A DNA stretch of 64,000 bases, taken from Puccinellia tenuiflora. Its lineage: Eukaryota; Streptophyta; Magnoliopsida; Poales; Poaceae. This document shows, piece after piece, positions 44,969-55,483 of this stretch (the stretch's first letter is position 1; the number at the start of each line of letters is the position of its first letter). The stretch covers positions 1,140,512 to 1,204,511 of the forward strand of contig QRDG01000529.1 of the NCBI GenBank assembly GCA_012064385.1. Reading direction: 5' to 3'. Made by a program: the position numbers and the translations under genes. A model generated the notes under the pieces. It had not been told where the DNA came from and made no database searches. It saw only the letters and a list, made by a program, of their open reading frames with translations.

Positions 44969-45987
44969 GTGGACAACACCATGGACACCATGCCGATTGG
45001 CCCAATGACAAGATCAAGAGTCAAAGCTCTTCATGAAAAGGTGACCTCACTCCTCTCGATGTGTGACCTCGACCTCCCTTTGAATTGTTTGCTACCTCAT
45101 GCCGGTACCTTGTGTATACTCAGGATCCACCCAGAAGATGACCCACAATGGAGTCAAGAAGATGGCCAAGAGGAAAAACAAGAAAATGGGCAAGAAGAGG
45201 AAGAAGGAGGCAAAAGCTCAAGGCGGAGCCAGCCGGCCTGGGCTGGCCCCCAGGCCGGACCCCACCGAGTCGGCCAGCCTCCAGGCCGGCCTAGGCCGGC
45301 CCCCAGGCCAGACCTCCACCCGACGCAGCCGGCCTCCAGGCCGGACCTCCACCCGACGCAGCCGGCCTCCAGGCCGGCCCAGGCCGGTTTCCAGGCCGGA
45401 CCTCCACCCGACGCAGCCGGCCTCCAGGCCGGCCCTCCACCCGACGCAGCCGGCCTCCAGGCCAGCCTAGGCCGGTTTCCAGGCCGGGTCTCCACCCGAC
45501 GCAGCCGGCCTCCAGGCCGGCCTAGGCCGGTTTCCAGGCCGGATCCCCACCTCCCTGCCTCGTTTTGTACTAAGATTATAAATAGCTTTCCCCTTTCCCC
45601 ATTTGAGGTTAGACTGAATTTGAGACTTGTGTGAGCTATGCTCCCCCTCCCTCGTAGCTAGGGTGCCTCCTTGAGGTAGATCTTGTTGCTGCTACTCTTT
45701 CACTACGGTGTCTCTAGTAGTGCAAACCAATCTTTCACTGCGGTGATTCTATTGGATCGGTGGACCGGTCGGTAAGAGCAATCGGTTTCAACAAGAGTAA
45801 GTTTGGCTTTGATTCTTCGATCCAAAGGCTACCTTTTTGAGGGTTTGTTGTTGGGTGGAGTTCTCAGCAGGATTTGCTAGTTATCCTTGTGTTTTGCCCA
45901 CGAATCTCCCTCGCTACCCTCCGTGTTCTTCTTTTTCATCCCCGTTTTCCCCTCAAATCCGTGAAGATCAGGCCTAGCCCTACATCA
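44953..45987 (+). repeat. 3' LTR of A1
   Basis: 1035 bp, preceded by the polypurine tract AAGGGGGGAGGGGAGA. TATA box at 45577. The minisatellite (45230-45545) is rearranged compared with the 5' LTR, with a missing half-unit and an extra short unit. Confidence 0.92.
45230..45545. repeat. GGCCGG minisatellite in A1 3' LTR
   Basis: The same 56-bp type unit as at 13918, but unit order and length differ, showing array changes after or during insertion. Confidence 0.85.
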
Positions 45988-46042
45988 TAACCCTCCAACG
46001 CGCAGCAAGGAGGTATATAAAGGGGAAGGGGTGCGGCCCAAG
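45988..46042 (-). repeat. D2 3' LTR, second segment
   Basis: The TAACC duplication, then 50 bp of host LTR with GTATATAAAGG, whose reverse serves as the TATA region of this LTR. It ends CCAAG, the target of the solo LTR. Confidence 0.8.
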
Positions 46043-47058
46043 TGATGTAGCCCCACATGTGGACAACACCATGGACACCATGCCAAGTGGCCCAATAACA
46101 AGATCAAGAGTCAAGGCTCTTCATGAAAAGGTGACCTCGCTCCTCTCGATGTGTGATCTCGACCTTCCTTTGAATTGTTTGCTACCTCATGCCGGTACCT
46201 TGTGTATACTCAGGATCCACTCGGAAGATGACCCACAATGGAGTCAAGAAGATGGCCAAGAGGAAATCCAAGAAGATGGGCAAGAAGAGGAAGAAGGAGG
46301 AAAAAGCTCAAGGCGGAGCCAGCCGGCCTCCAGGCCGGCCTGGGCCGGCCCCCAGGCCGGACCCCCACCCGAGTCGGCCGGCCCCCAGGCCGGACCTCCA
46401 CCCGACGCAGCCGGCCTCCAGGCCGGCCCAGGCCGGTTTCCAGGCCGGACCTCCACCCGACGCAGCCGGCCTCCAGGCCGGCCTAGGCCGGTTTCCAGGC
46501 CGGCCCTACACCCGACGCAGCCGGCCTCCAGGCCGGCCTAGGCCGGTTTCCAGGCCGGGTCTCCACCCGACGCAGCCGGCCTCCAGGCCGGCCTAGGCCG
46601 GTTTCCAGGCCGGATCCCCACCTCCCTGCCTCGTTTTGTACTAAGACTATAAATAGCTTACCCCCTTTCCCCATTTGAGGTTAGACTGAATTTGTGACTT
46701 GTGTGAGCTATGCTCCTCCTCCCTCGTAGCTAGGGTGCCTCGTTGAGGTAGATCTTGTTGTTGCTACTCTTTCACTACGGTGTCTCTAGTAGTGCAAACC
46801 AATCTTTCACTGCGGTGATTCTATTGGATCGGTGGACCGGCCGGTAAGAGCAATCGGTTTCAACAAGAGTAAGTTTGGCTTTGATTCTTCGATCCAAAGG
46901 CTACCTTTTGAGGGTTTGTTGTTGGGTGGAGTTCTCAGCAGGATTTGCTAGTCATCCTTGTGTTTTGCCCACGAATCTCCCTCGCTACCCCTCCGTGTTC
47001 TTCGTGTTCATCCCCGTTTCCCCTCAAATCCGTGAAGATCGGGCCTAGCCCTACATCA
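46043..47058 (+). mobile_element. Solo LTR of family A, TSD CCAAG
   Basis: A 1016-bp LTR bounded by TGATGTAGCCCC and CCTACATCA, with CCAAG at 46038-46042 and 47059-47063. No internal DNA. It includes the minisatellite (46318-46612) and TATA box. The open frame 46059-46541 is the LTR-coded polyprotein tail, not a gene. Confidence 0.93.
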
Positions 47059-47154
47059 CCAAGGGCTGAGGCGCACCATGACTAGTCTGACTCGGGTTGG
47101 GTGCAACCCAAACTGATACAAACCGACCAAATTGGGTTCGGCCTAAAAGGAACA
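47059..47154 (-). repeat. D2 3' LTR, third segment
   Basis: Host LTR sequence (AACTGATACAAACCGACC, then GGGTTCGGCC) that matches other D LTRs. The last five bases GAACA are repeated at 50663-50667. Confidence 0.8.
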
Positions 47155-48033
47155 TGATAAGGGGTGGCCCGATCTTCTCAGCAAGCTGCGGTGGTGATGA
47201 TGATGATGGATAGATAACTTGTATGTCGCCGATGAACTCTCCTCGCTTGATCCCTGATGCCAATGCAGCAGCTCTCAACCCTTTGGATATTCACAACGTC
47301 ACACACTTGCGCACGTAGCCGCCGACCACGAAACGGTATAATTGCAATTCACTAATTCCCAATGGAACAGCGGATCACACTTAACTTGCAGTATATGATC
47401 TCCAGATCGAAACGAATTGGAGACAAGGATTCAAGATGAATGCTTACAGCAGTCTCATGAACTAGGGTTTATCTTAAACGTGGTCTGAACTCATCTATGG
47501 CGGCTGGACTAGGATATAAAGGGGGAGGGGCGTACTGTAGCTACAGTACCGACCCGGTGCAACCGACTTGGTGCAACCCTAAACCGGTTCGACTCAAACG
47601 ATACAAACTGACCCAAAGTGTTGGGTTCAGCCTTAAAGCACGCAGGCCTGATTTGGCGCCTGCCCATGTGTGGCGTGGTGGCCTCCCTGGCCCTTGGACG
47701 CTGCCTCCCTCTCCTCCCTCGCGTCCTCTTCATCTTGTGTACTCCACGTCTTGATCCTCTTGCTCCAAGTGCTGCAGCTCCTCGCTCCCTCGTGCTACGC
47801 CTTCTTCTTCAACGAACCTGAGTATGCACACAAACAAAGACTTAGGCAGTAAACAATTCTCATTAATGAAATATTCAGATTCTATTAGGAGTGAGTTCAC
47901 CTGTTGTTCTAATAGCTTTGCACGAGCTCTTGTAATAGGTCCAATTCTGATTTCATCATTGAACTTCTTTGCAGCAGCTTGGTGATCATCATCATGAGGT
48001 GAAGATGTGTCAAGTGTATGGATGTCCTCATCA
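47155..48033 (-). repeat. Left (D-type) LTR of G
   Basis: 879 bp; inner edge CCTCATCA with PPT GAAGGGGGGGGAGA on the minus strand, so it is a 3' LTR for the integrase half. The palindrome is at 47532. Confidence 0.85.
47532..47549. promoter_or_regulatory. 18-bp perfect palindrome, G left LTR copy
   Basis: Same 18 bases as in the B and E LTRs; adjoins the ATATAAAGGGGGAG box (plus strand). Confidence 0.6.
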
Positions 48034-49090
48034 TCTCCCCCCCCTTCAAAAAGCGTCGACCTCGACGCGCCAAGGTCATCTCCATCATATGGTGACAAAT
48101 CAGCAACGTTGAAGCTGTTGCTAATGCCACCAAACTCAGCAATAGGAATATCAATCGAGTAGGCATTATCATTGATCTTAGCTAGCACCTTGTAAGGACC
48201 AGCACCACGCGGCTTCAACTTGGAACTTCTGAGCTGTGGAAACCTATCCTTGCGTAGATGCACCCAAACCATATCTCCCGGCTGAAACAAAACTTGCTTT
48301 CTTGATTTGTTTCTTGCAGCAGCAATGTTCTTGCCTTTCTTCTCAATAGCCTCTCGTGTCTTGTCATGAATCTTCTTCACATAATCTGCTCTTTTTGATG
48401 CCTCCATGTTAACTCTCTCATGCAATGGAAGAGGCAGCAAATCTAGTGGTGTGATTGGTTTGAAGCCATACACCACCTCAAAAGGACAAAGCTGAGTAGT
48501 AGTGTGCACCGCTCTGTTATAAGCAAACTCAACATGTGGCAAACACTCCTCCCACTCACGCAGATTTTTCTTGATCATAGCTCGCAGCAATTGTGACAAT
48601 GTTCTATTCACCACCTCCGTTTGACCATCTGTTTGAGGATGACATGTTGTGCTGAACAACAACTTCGTTCCTAGCTTCCCCCACAATGTCTTCCAGAAGT
48701 AGCTCATGAACTTCACATCACGATCAGAAACAATCGTCCTAGGTACTCCATGTATGCGTACGATGTCCCTGAAAAACAGATTAGCAATATGCGACGCATC
48801 GTCGCTCTTGTGGCATGCAACAAAATGTGCCATCTTAGAAAAACGATCCACTACCACAAATATACTATCATGACCTCGTTTAGTACGTGGCAAACCTAAG
48901 ACAAAATCCATGCTAATGTCTTCCCATGGTGTAGTAGGTGCAGGTAGTGGTGTATACAAACCGTGAGGCTTCAGTTTTGACTTGGACTTGTTGCATGTAA
49001 TGCAGCGCCTAACAAACCTGTCCACATCGCGCCTCATCTTGGGCCAATAAAGTGATCAGCTAGCATGAGCAACGTCTTCTCACGCCCAAA
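47730..49090 (-). pseudogene. Integrase fragment of G (D-type)
   Basis: It begins in the zinc-finger region (FGREKTLLMLADHF), loses one base before WPKMRRDVDRF, then stays open for 435 codons: CITC, DISMDFVLGLP, IVSDRDVKF, HPQTDGQTEVVNRTLS, GAGPYKVLAKINDNAYSIDI, FNVADLSPYDGDD, and an LTR-encoded tail with IGPITRARAKLL. Catalytic D, D and E are kept. RT, protease and gag are absent because the sequence switches to a different element at about 49090. Confidence 0.82.
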
Positions 49091-50144
49091 AAATCCGTAT
49101 CATCTTGGTATCAGAGCGCCAGGTTGATCACCGTGAGATTTGTCCAGTTGAAGATCGATCTGCAGGTTTGTAAAAAATTGGCAGATTTATTTTTGATGGG
49201 ATTGTTCAGTTGGAAGTCGATGAGTTGGTGGTGGCGATTGCATTTGTTTCCGGCGAGTTCTTCAAGAGTATCAATTGGCGGCGCCGCGTGAGATTTTCTC
49301 GTACGTGGTATGAGTTCCGCTGCCATACGTGCAAGTAGATCGGATCAGATAGCAGTTGTTTTGGTGGTCGTTGGCAGCGAAGGAAAGTTTCCAGAAAAAA
49401 ATATATATCGGATCTCATTGGGCTGAAATTGATGCGATCAGCAAAAAAAAAAAAAAAGAGGGAGATCCGATCGATTTCCGTTCGGCTGACGATCCGATTC
49501 TAGTGGAGTTTTCACGAGTAAAGAAAAGGGAAGTGCAGATTTTGTGTGGATCGGATTGTTACGTGAGGGCAGGAAAAAAAACGAGGAAAAATTGGTTTTG
49601 GTTTATACATGCATGGATTGGTGTTCGTGTACGTTGGGAGCAGATCGGATAGAAAGTTTCCTTCACGTGGGCTCTGCTCATATTTGGTTACATGAGCCAA
49701 AAGGAAAAAGAAAACAGAGACACAGGTTTTAGTTTCAGAGGCCGTGAACTCAGTTCATTTGGACCCGTGGCCTGCAGGAATTTGTCCTGTTCGTCTTGGG
49801 TGATGCACTTGGTTGATCTAAACAAATTCAGATTGCATCTACAGGCATATTCAGCTTGTTTGGATCTTTGGTGTGCAGGAGTTTGTCCGGTTATGTCTGG
49901 GATGATTTGCATGTTTCGTTTGCACGTTGCAGTATGAAAGTTGTGTGTCTCAATCAGGTTGGTGGTGCCAAACATGGAGGGCACCAAGAACAAGTCTAGC
50001 TAGCCGAGAGGGAGGATGTGGTGTGGCAGGCCGGCGGAGACTTGAGCATGGAGAAGAAGCATGGCGATGTTGCAGATTTGACGCCACAAGCGCTGGAGAA
50101 GACCTTCCGGCGTTGAGGACAACGCCTTTCCAAGGAGGGGAGGA
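49091..50144 (+). mobile_element. B-like LTR end, PBS and non-coding leader of G
   Basis: Ten to twelve bases of B-type LTR end (ATCCGTATCA) precede the PBS TGGTATCAGAGCGCC (49106-49120). About 1 kb follows with no ORF, then a B-type 3' end: GCGCTGGAGAAGACCTTCCGG and the PPT CAAGGAGGGGAGGA. This half looks like a small gag-less derivative. Confidence 0.75.
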
Positions 50145-50662
50145 TGATGAGGGCATCGTCGGCATCGTGTTGGTCGGTTGACACTCTAGGACAGGCTTTT
50201 ATAACGCATGTAATGTCTAAGGTTGTGTTAATTAGGCCTGCGTGCCACTTGTGTTTGGGCTGAACCTATAACAGGTCAGTTTTGTATTGAGTCCAAGTCC
50301 AACTAGGTCGGTACTGTAGCTACAGTACCGCGCTACAGTACGCCCCCTCATCCATATAAGGGGCTGGGCGCATTAGGGTTTCTTAGCTTTGGTTGAATTA
50401 AATCTTGTAATCCTGAAGCTCACCACCAGCCCTACGGGGTTGGCCCCCATGACGGCGTCTCGGACGTTCGTCTAGTTATCTATCAATAAAGACGTGAGAG
50501 TTCTTGAATTGTCAAGAGTAATCATGTGTGCTTGGGTGTCCTTGAATCTGTCAAGGGAGTTCAAGATCTATCCAAGTTCTTCAGGTTACGTGTATCACAC
50601 ACGTGATTGGAAGGATAGTTATCCGGTGGTTCTTGCTGAGAAGATCGGGCCACCCCTTATCA
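50145..50662 (+). repeat. Right (B-like) LTR of G
   Basis: 518 bp, from TGATGAGGGCATCG to CCCCTTATCA. The first part is B-like (including palindrome and CATATAAGGGGCTGGGCGC), but the last 30 bp equal the D-type LTR edge, so the LTR itself is mosaic. Confidence 0.8.
50311..50328. promoter_or_regulatory. 18-bp perfect palindrome, G right LTR copy
   Basis: Identical copy, followed by a second half-site (GCTACAGTAC) and the CATATAAGGGG box. Confidence 0.6.
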
Positions 50663-51111
50663 GAACACGTAGGTCCAAGTCCTACCCCTAGTAGGACTCC
50701 TCTCTTGGCGCAGCAACAAGGTGTGGTGCGCCTCCAACTTGTCTCTCCACTTGTGCTCCTGCCTCCCTCTCCTCCCTCAAGTACTTGTTGTGTTTGTTCT
50801 GGATTTTATTCTCCATGGAATTCTGCTTGTTCTTCATGTGATCATCCATGTCCTCCATGCCTTGCTGCTCCTCTCCTCCATGGACGCTTGTGTTATCAAT
50901 AACCCTGATCATACATAAATGCATAGATTTAGGTAGTATAAAATTCTCAGAATGACAAACACCATATTCTAATAGGAGTGAGTTCACCTGCTGTTCTAAT
51001 AACTTGGTTCTTGATCTTGTCATTGGTCCAATCCTCAATTCATTTGGTTTGTCTTGAACAGCAACATCTTCAATTGGAGAAAGTGTATAAGAGCTAGGGA
51101 TGTCCTCATCA
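50663..51111 (-). repeat. D2 3' LTR, inner segment
   Basis: The GAACA duplication, then host LTR to CCTCATCA, next to the PPT AAGGGGGGGAGTA. The polyprotein frame of D2 runs through this segment and stops at 50688. Confidence 0.85.
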
Positions 51112-53301
51112 TACTCCCCCCCTTGAAAAGGCGTCGTCCTCGACGCAGCAAGGTCATCTCGAAAGTATGGTGTCAAATCAGCAACATTGAAGGAATTACT
51201 AACACCAAAATCATCACTAGGAAGATCAATTGAATAGGCATTATCATTCATCCTTGCAAGCACTTTATATGGACCAGCTCCTCGTGGCATCAACTTGGAC
51301 TTGCGCAATGTGGGAAACCTATCCTTGCGAAAATGAACCCACACCATATCTCCGGGCTGGAATATTACCTGCTTGCGCGTCTTGTTAACACGATCAGCAA
51401 CATATCTTCCTTTCTTCTCAATTGCTTGCTTGGTCTTCTCATGTATCTTCCTCACAAAATCTGCACGCTTCGATGCCTCCATGTTTACTCTCTCTTGTAG
51501 TGGAAGCGGCAGCAAATCAAGTGGAGTAATTGGCTTGAAACCATACACCACTTCAAACGGACATAATTGAGTAGTTGAATGCACCGCCCTGTTATAAGCA
51601 AACTCCACATGCGGTAAACAATCCTCCCACTCCCGTAAGTTCTTCTTGATCATGGCTCGCAAAAGTGTTGACAGTGTGCGATTCACCACCTCCGTTTGTC
51701 CATCAGTTTGGGGGTGACATGTAGTACTAAACACCAGCTTTGTTCCCAACTTCCCCCATAGTGTCTTCCAAAAATAGCTCATAAACTTCACGTCACGATC
51801 AGAAACAATTGTCCTTGGTACTCCATGTAAGCGTACAATGTCCCTGAAAAACAGATTAGCTATATGCGACGCATCGTCGCTCTTGTGGCATGCAATAAAA
51901 TGTGACATTTTAGAGAATCTATCCACTACCACAAATATAGAATCATGTCCTCTTTTTGTTCTTGGTAAGCCTAGCACAAAATCCATACTAATATCCTCCC
52001 ATGGAGTAGTAGGTGCAGGAAGAGGAGTATACAAACCATGAGGCTTTAATTTTGATTTAGCCTTGTTGCAAGTGATGCAACGCCTCACAAACCTGTCCAC
52101 ATCTCTCCTCATGCGTGGCCAATAGAAGTGATTAGCCAACATGAGCAATGTCTTCTCACGCCCAAAGTGTCCCATTAATCCACCACTATGTGATTCCTGC
52201 AACAATAACAAACGCACGGACGACTCGGGCACACATAATTTATTAGCTCTAAACAAATATCCATCATATATATGAAATTTATCCCATGCTTTCACAGCAG
52301 AACATTTAGCATATGGAACCGAAAAATCATGATCTTGAGCATACAAATCACGCAAACTCTCCAAACCAGGAACTTGCACATCTAATTGTGTCAATAACAT
52401 GCTTTTTCTAGAGAGAGCATCAGCAACTACATTATCTTTGCCTTTCTTGTACTTAATTATGTAGGGAAAAGATTCAATGAATTCAACCCAGTTAGCATGA
52501 CGTTTATTAAGACTAGATTGGCTCTTCAAAAATTTCAAAGCTTCATGATCAGAATGTATGATAAATTCTTTTGGCCACAAATAATGTTTCCAAACCTCAA
52601 GAACTCTAACGAGTGCATACAATTCTTTATCATAAACAGAATAATTCAATTGGGCTCTATTCAATTTTTCAGAAAAATAAGCCACGGGTTTGTTCTCTTG
52701 CATTAACACACCTCCTATTCCAATACCACTAGCATCACACTCAATTTCGAATTGCTTATGGAAATCAGGAAGTATCAACAATGGGGCTGAAATCAAACGT
52801 TTTTTAATCTCATCAAAAGCAATATCTTGTGTCACACCCCATTCAAATAAAACACCTTTCTTAGTAAGATCATTCAAAGGTGCAGCAAGAGTACTAAAAT
52901 CTTTCACAAATCTTCTATAAAAACCAGCCAACCCAAGAAAACTTCTTACTTGACTAACATTCATGGGAATAGGCCAGTTTTTAATAGCTTCAATTTTAGA
53001 ATCATCTACTTCAATTCCATGCTTAGAAACAACATATCCCAGAAATATGACCTTATCTTTGCAAAATATGCACTTAGCAAGATTACCATAGAGTTTGTTA
53101 TCACGTAACACATGCAAAACTTGTCGAATATGATCAACATGCTCAATATCATTGCGGCTGTAAATTAGTATGTCATCAAAATACACAACCACAAATTTGC
53201 CAATAAAATTTCGCAAAACATGGTTCATTAATCTCATGAAAGTACTAGGTGCATTAGTTAAATCAAAAGGCATTACTAACCACTCATATAAACCAAAATT
53301 T
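50688..53301 (-). CDS. pol: RT C-terminal half, RNase H, integrase and LTR-coded tail of D2
   Basis: An open frame of about 870 codons with no internal stop. After A2 it resumes at KFGLYEWLVMPFDLTNAPSTF (MPFD in place of the usual MPFG). RT active site VVVYFDDILIYS; RNase H ECDASGIGIGG, DKELYAL, IHSDHEAL; integrase HSGGLMGHFGREKTLLMLAN with CITC, DISMDFVLGLP, IVSDRDVKF, HPQTDGQTEVVNRTLS; GPY/F module GAGPYKVLARMNDNAYSIDL; FNVADLTPYFRDD. The last about 140 residues (GPMTRSRTKLLEQQVNSLL, then LPKSMHLCMIRV) are encoded by the 3' LTR, a CRM-type trait. It looks functional except for the A2 split. Confidence 0.9.
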
Positions 53302-54317
53302 TGATGTAGGGCTAGGCCCGATCTTCACGGATTTGAGGGGAAACGGGGATGAACACGAAGAACACGGAGGGGTAGCGAGGGAAATTCGTGGACAAAACAC
53401 AAGGATAACTAGCAAATCCTGCTGAGAACTCCACCCAACAACAAACCCTCAAAAAGGTAGCCTTTGGATCGAAGAATCAAAGCCAAACTTACTCTTGTTG
53501 AAACCGATTGCTCTTACCGGCCGGTCCACCGATCCAATAGAATCACCGCAGTGAAAGATTGGTTTGCACTACTAGAGACACCGTGGTGAAAGAGTAGCAA
53601 CAACAAGATCTACCTCAACGAGGCACCCTAGCTACGAGGGAGGAGGAGCATAGCTCACACAAGTCTCAAATTCAGTCTAACCTCAAATGGGGGAAGGGGA
53701 AAGCTATTTATAGTCTTAGTACAAAACGAGGCAGGGAGGTGGGGATCCGGCCTGGAAACCGGCCTAGGCTGGCCTGGAGGCCGGCTGCGTCGGGTGGAGA
53801 CCCGGCCTGGAAACCGGCCTAGGCCGGCCTGGAGGTTGGCTGCGTCGGGTGGAGGGCCGGCATGGAAACCGGCCTAGGCCGGCCTGGAGGCCGGCTGCAT
53901 CGGGGGGAGGTCCGGCCTGGAAACCGGCCTGGGCCGGCCTGGAGGCCGGCTGCGTCGGGTGGAGGTCCGGCCTGGGGGCCGGCCTAGGCCGGCCTGGAGG
54001 CCGGCCGACTCGGGTGGGGGTCCGGCCTGGAGGCCGGCTGGCTCCGCCTTGAGCTTTTGCCTCCTTCTTCCTCTCCTTGTCCATCTTCTTGGATTTCCTC
54101 TTGGCCATCTTCTTGACTCCATTGTGGGTCATCTTCCGGGTGGATCCTGAGTATACACAAGGTACCGGCATGAGGTAGCAAACAATTCAAAGGGAGGTCG
54201 AGATCACACATCGAGAGGAGCGAGGTCACCTTTTCATGAAGAGCTTTGACTCTTGATCTTGTCATTGGGCCAATCGGCATGGTGTCCATGGTGTTGTCCA
54301 CATGTGGGGCTACATCA
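53302..54317 (-). repeat. 3' LTR of A2
   Basis: 1016 bp; minisatellite at 53745-54045; TATA complement CTATTTATAG at about 53704. Confidence 0.92.
53745..54045. repeat. GGCCGG minisatellite in A2 3' LTR
   Basis: Five units of about 56 bp, with point differences such as GGAGGTTGG for GGAGGCCGG. Confidence 0.85.
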
Positions 54318-54430
54318 TCTCCCCCCCCCCCTTCGAAAAGAGTCGTCTTCGACTCGTCACCCTCTAGAACGCTTGCAACTCCGTGGAAAGGGGATAGGTC
54401 GGTGACGTTGAACGTGTCATGCACCAAGTA
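53984..54430 (-). CDS. LTR-encoded polyprotein tail of A2
   Basis: In frame with integrase after a TAG at 54428-54430. It reads VHDTFNVTDLSPFHG, then, inside the LTR, IGPMTRSRVKALHEKVTSLL, LPHAGTLCILRIHPEDDPQW, an EDGQEE-type acidic repeat, and a Pro/Arg/Ser-rich end made from the minisatellite (PASRPDPHPSRPASRPA). No function is known; the GPMTRSR motif is shared with family D. Confidence 0.6.
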   Translation of the reverse strand, partial: YLVHDTFNVTDLSPFHGVASVLEGDESKTTLFEGGGGDDVAPHVDNTMDTMPIGPMTRSRVKALHEKVTSLLSMCDLDLPLNCLLPHAGTLCILRIHPEDDPQWSQEDGQEEIQEDGQGEEEGGKSSRRSQPASRPDPHPSRPASRPA

Positions 54431-55477
54431 CTATGAGGTTGTGATGTCGATCTTGTATGCGTTGTCGTTGATGCGCTTGAGCACTTTGAAAGGTCCGTCA
54501 CCGCGAGGAGCAAGCTTGGATTTTCTTTCATCCGGAAAACGGTCCTTGCGGAGGTGTAGCCACACAAGATCTCCTTCTTCGAATACCATGGGCTTCTTCA
54601 ACTTGTTGATCTTGGTAGCTTGGCGCTTTGTGTGCTCCTCTAGAGTTGCTCGTGTTGACTCATGTAATGTCTTCATGTAGTCGGCTCTTTTGTCGACGTC
54701 CATATCGATGCGCTCGTGTAGAGGAAGTGGTAGGATGTCTAGGGCGGTGTTGGGGTTGAACCCATAGACAATCTCGAACGAGCTTCGCTTGGTCGCCCGG
54801 TGTGATGCACGGTTGTAAGCGAACTCGGTGTGCGGGATGCATTCTTCCCAACCTTTGAGGTTTGGCTTGATTAATGCGTGAAGGAGAGTTGATAAGCTTC
54901 GATTCACCACCTCGGTTTGGCCATCGGTTTGTGGGTGGTAAGCGGTGGAGAAGAGGAGCTTGACTCCCAGCTTTGCCATCAATGCCTTCCAAAAGTAGCT
55001 TGTGAACTTGACATCTCGGTCCGAAACAATGGTCTTCGGCACTCCATGTAGACGAACAATTTCCCTAAAGAACAAAGTTGCAATGTGTGAAGCATCGTTG
55101 GTCTTATTGCAAGGAATAAAGTGTGCCATTTTAAAGAAGCGATCGACAACAACAAATATTGAATCTTTGCCATTTTTTGTTCGAGGTAATCCTAAGACGA
55201 AATCCATGCTAATGTCGGACCAAGGTGTGTGTGGTATTGGTAAAGGCATATAAAGACCATGAGAGTTCAATGTGGACTTAGCTTTGAGGCAAGTTGGGCA
55301 ACGGCGCACCAAGCGCTCCACATCACGCGTCATCCTTGGCCAAAAATAGTGTGTAGATAGCATGGCGAGAGTCTTGTCACGTCCAAAGTGTCCCATGAGG
55401 CCTCCACTATGTGATTCCTGTAGAAGTAACAAACAGAGCGAGGACTCGGGGATGCATAGTTTGTTAGCCTTAAACAA
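54431..55477 (-). pseudogene. pol: Integrase of A2
   Basis: It starts FKANKLCIPESSL and holds the HHCC finger (HSGGLMGHFGRDKT, CPTC), DISMDFVLGLP, IVSDRDVKF, HPQTDGQTEVVNRSLS and GDGPFKVLKRINDNAYKIDI. It is separated from RNase H by a TAG (about 55484-55486; A1 has AAG) and from the tail by another TAG (54428). DRFFKMAHF replaces the usual DRFSKMAHF. Confidence 0.82.
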
Positions 55478-55483
55478 GAAACC

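Larger units (their letters stand above)
13642..45987 (+). mobile_element. CRM-like element A1 (split by CACTA-1 and B1), TSD TAACC
   Basis: The 5' LTR is 13642-14680 and the 3' LTR 44953-45987, with TAACC at 13637-13641 and 45988-45992. Subtracting CACTA-1 and B1 leaves about 8.1 kb, a usual size. PBS and PPT are present. Gag has a frameshift and two stops and a shortened zinc knuckle; pol is open apart from the two insertions. Order is LTR, PBS, leader, gag, PR, RT, RNase H, INT, LTR. Confidence 0.92.
47155..50662. mobile_element. Chimaeric element G with inverted LTRs, TSD GAACA
   Basis: The left end is a minus-oriented D-type LTR (47155-48033) with an integrase fragment behind it; the right end is a plus-oriented B-like LTR (50145-50662) with a PBS and leader in front of it. 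Both outer edges are the same LTR end, giving a perfect terminal inverted repeat of about 31 bp starting TGATAAGGGGTGGCCCGATC. GAACA flanks it on both sides and host LTR text is continuous across the gap, so it integrated as one unit. The halves join near 49090. Confidence 0.82.
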
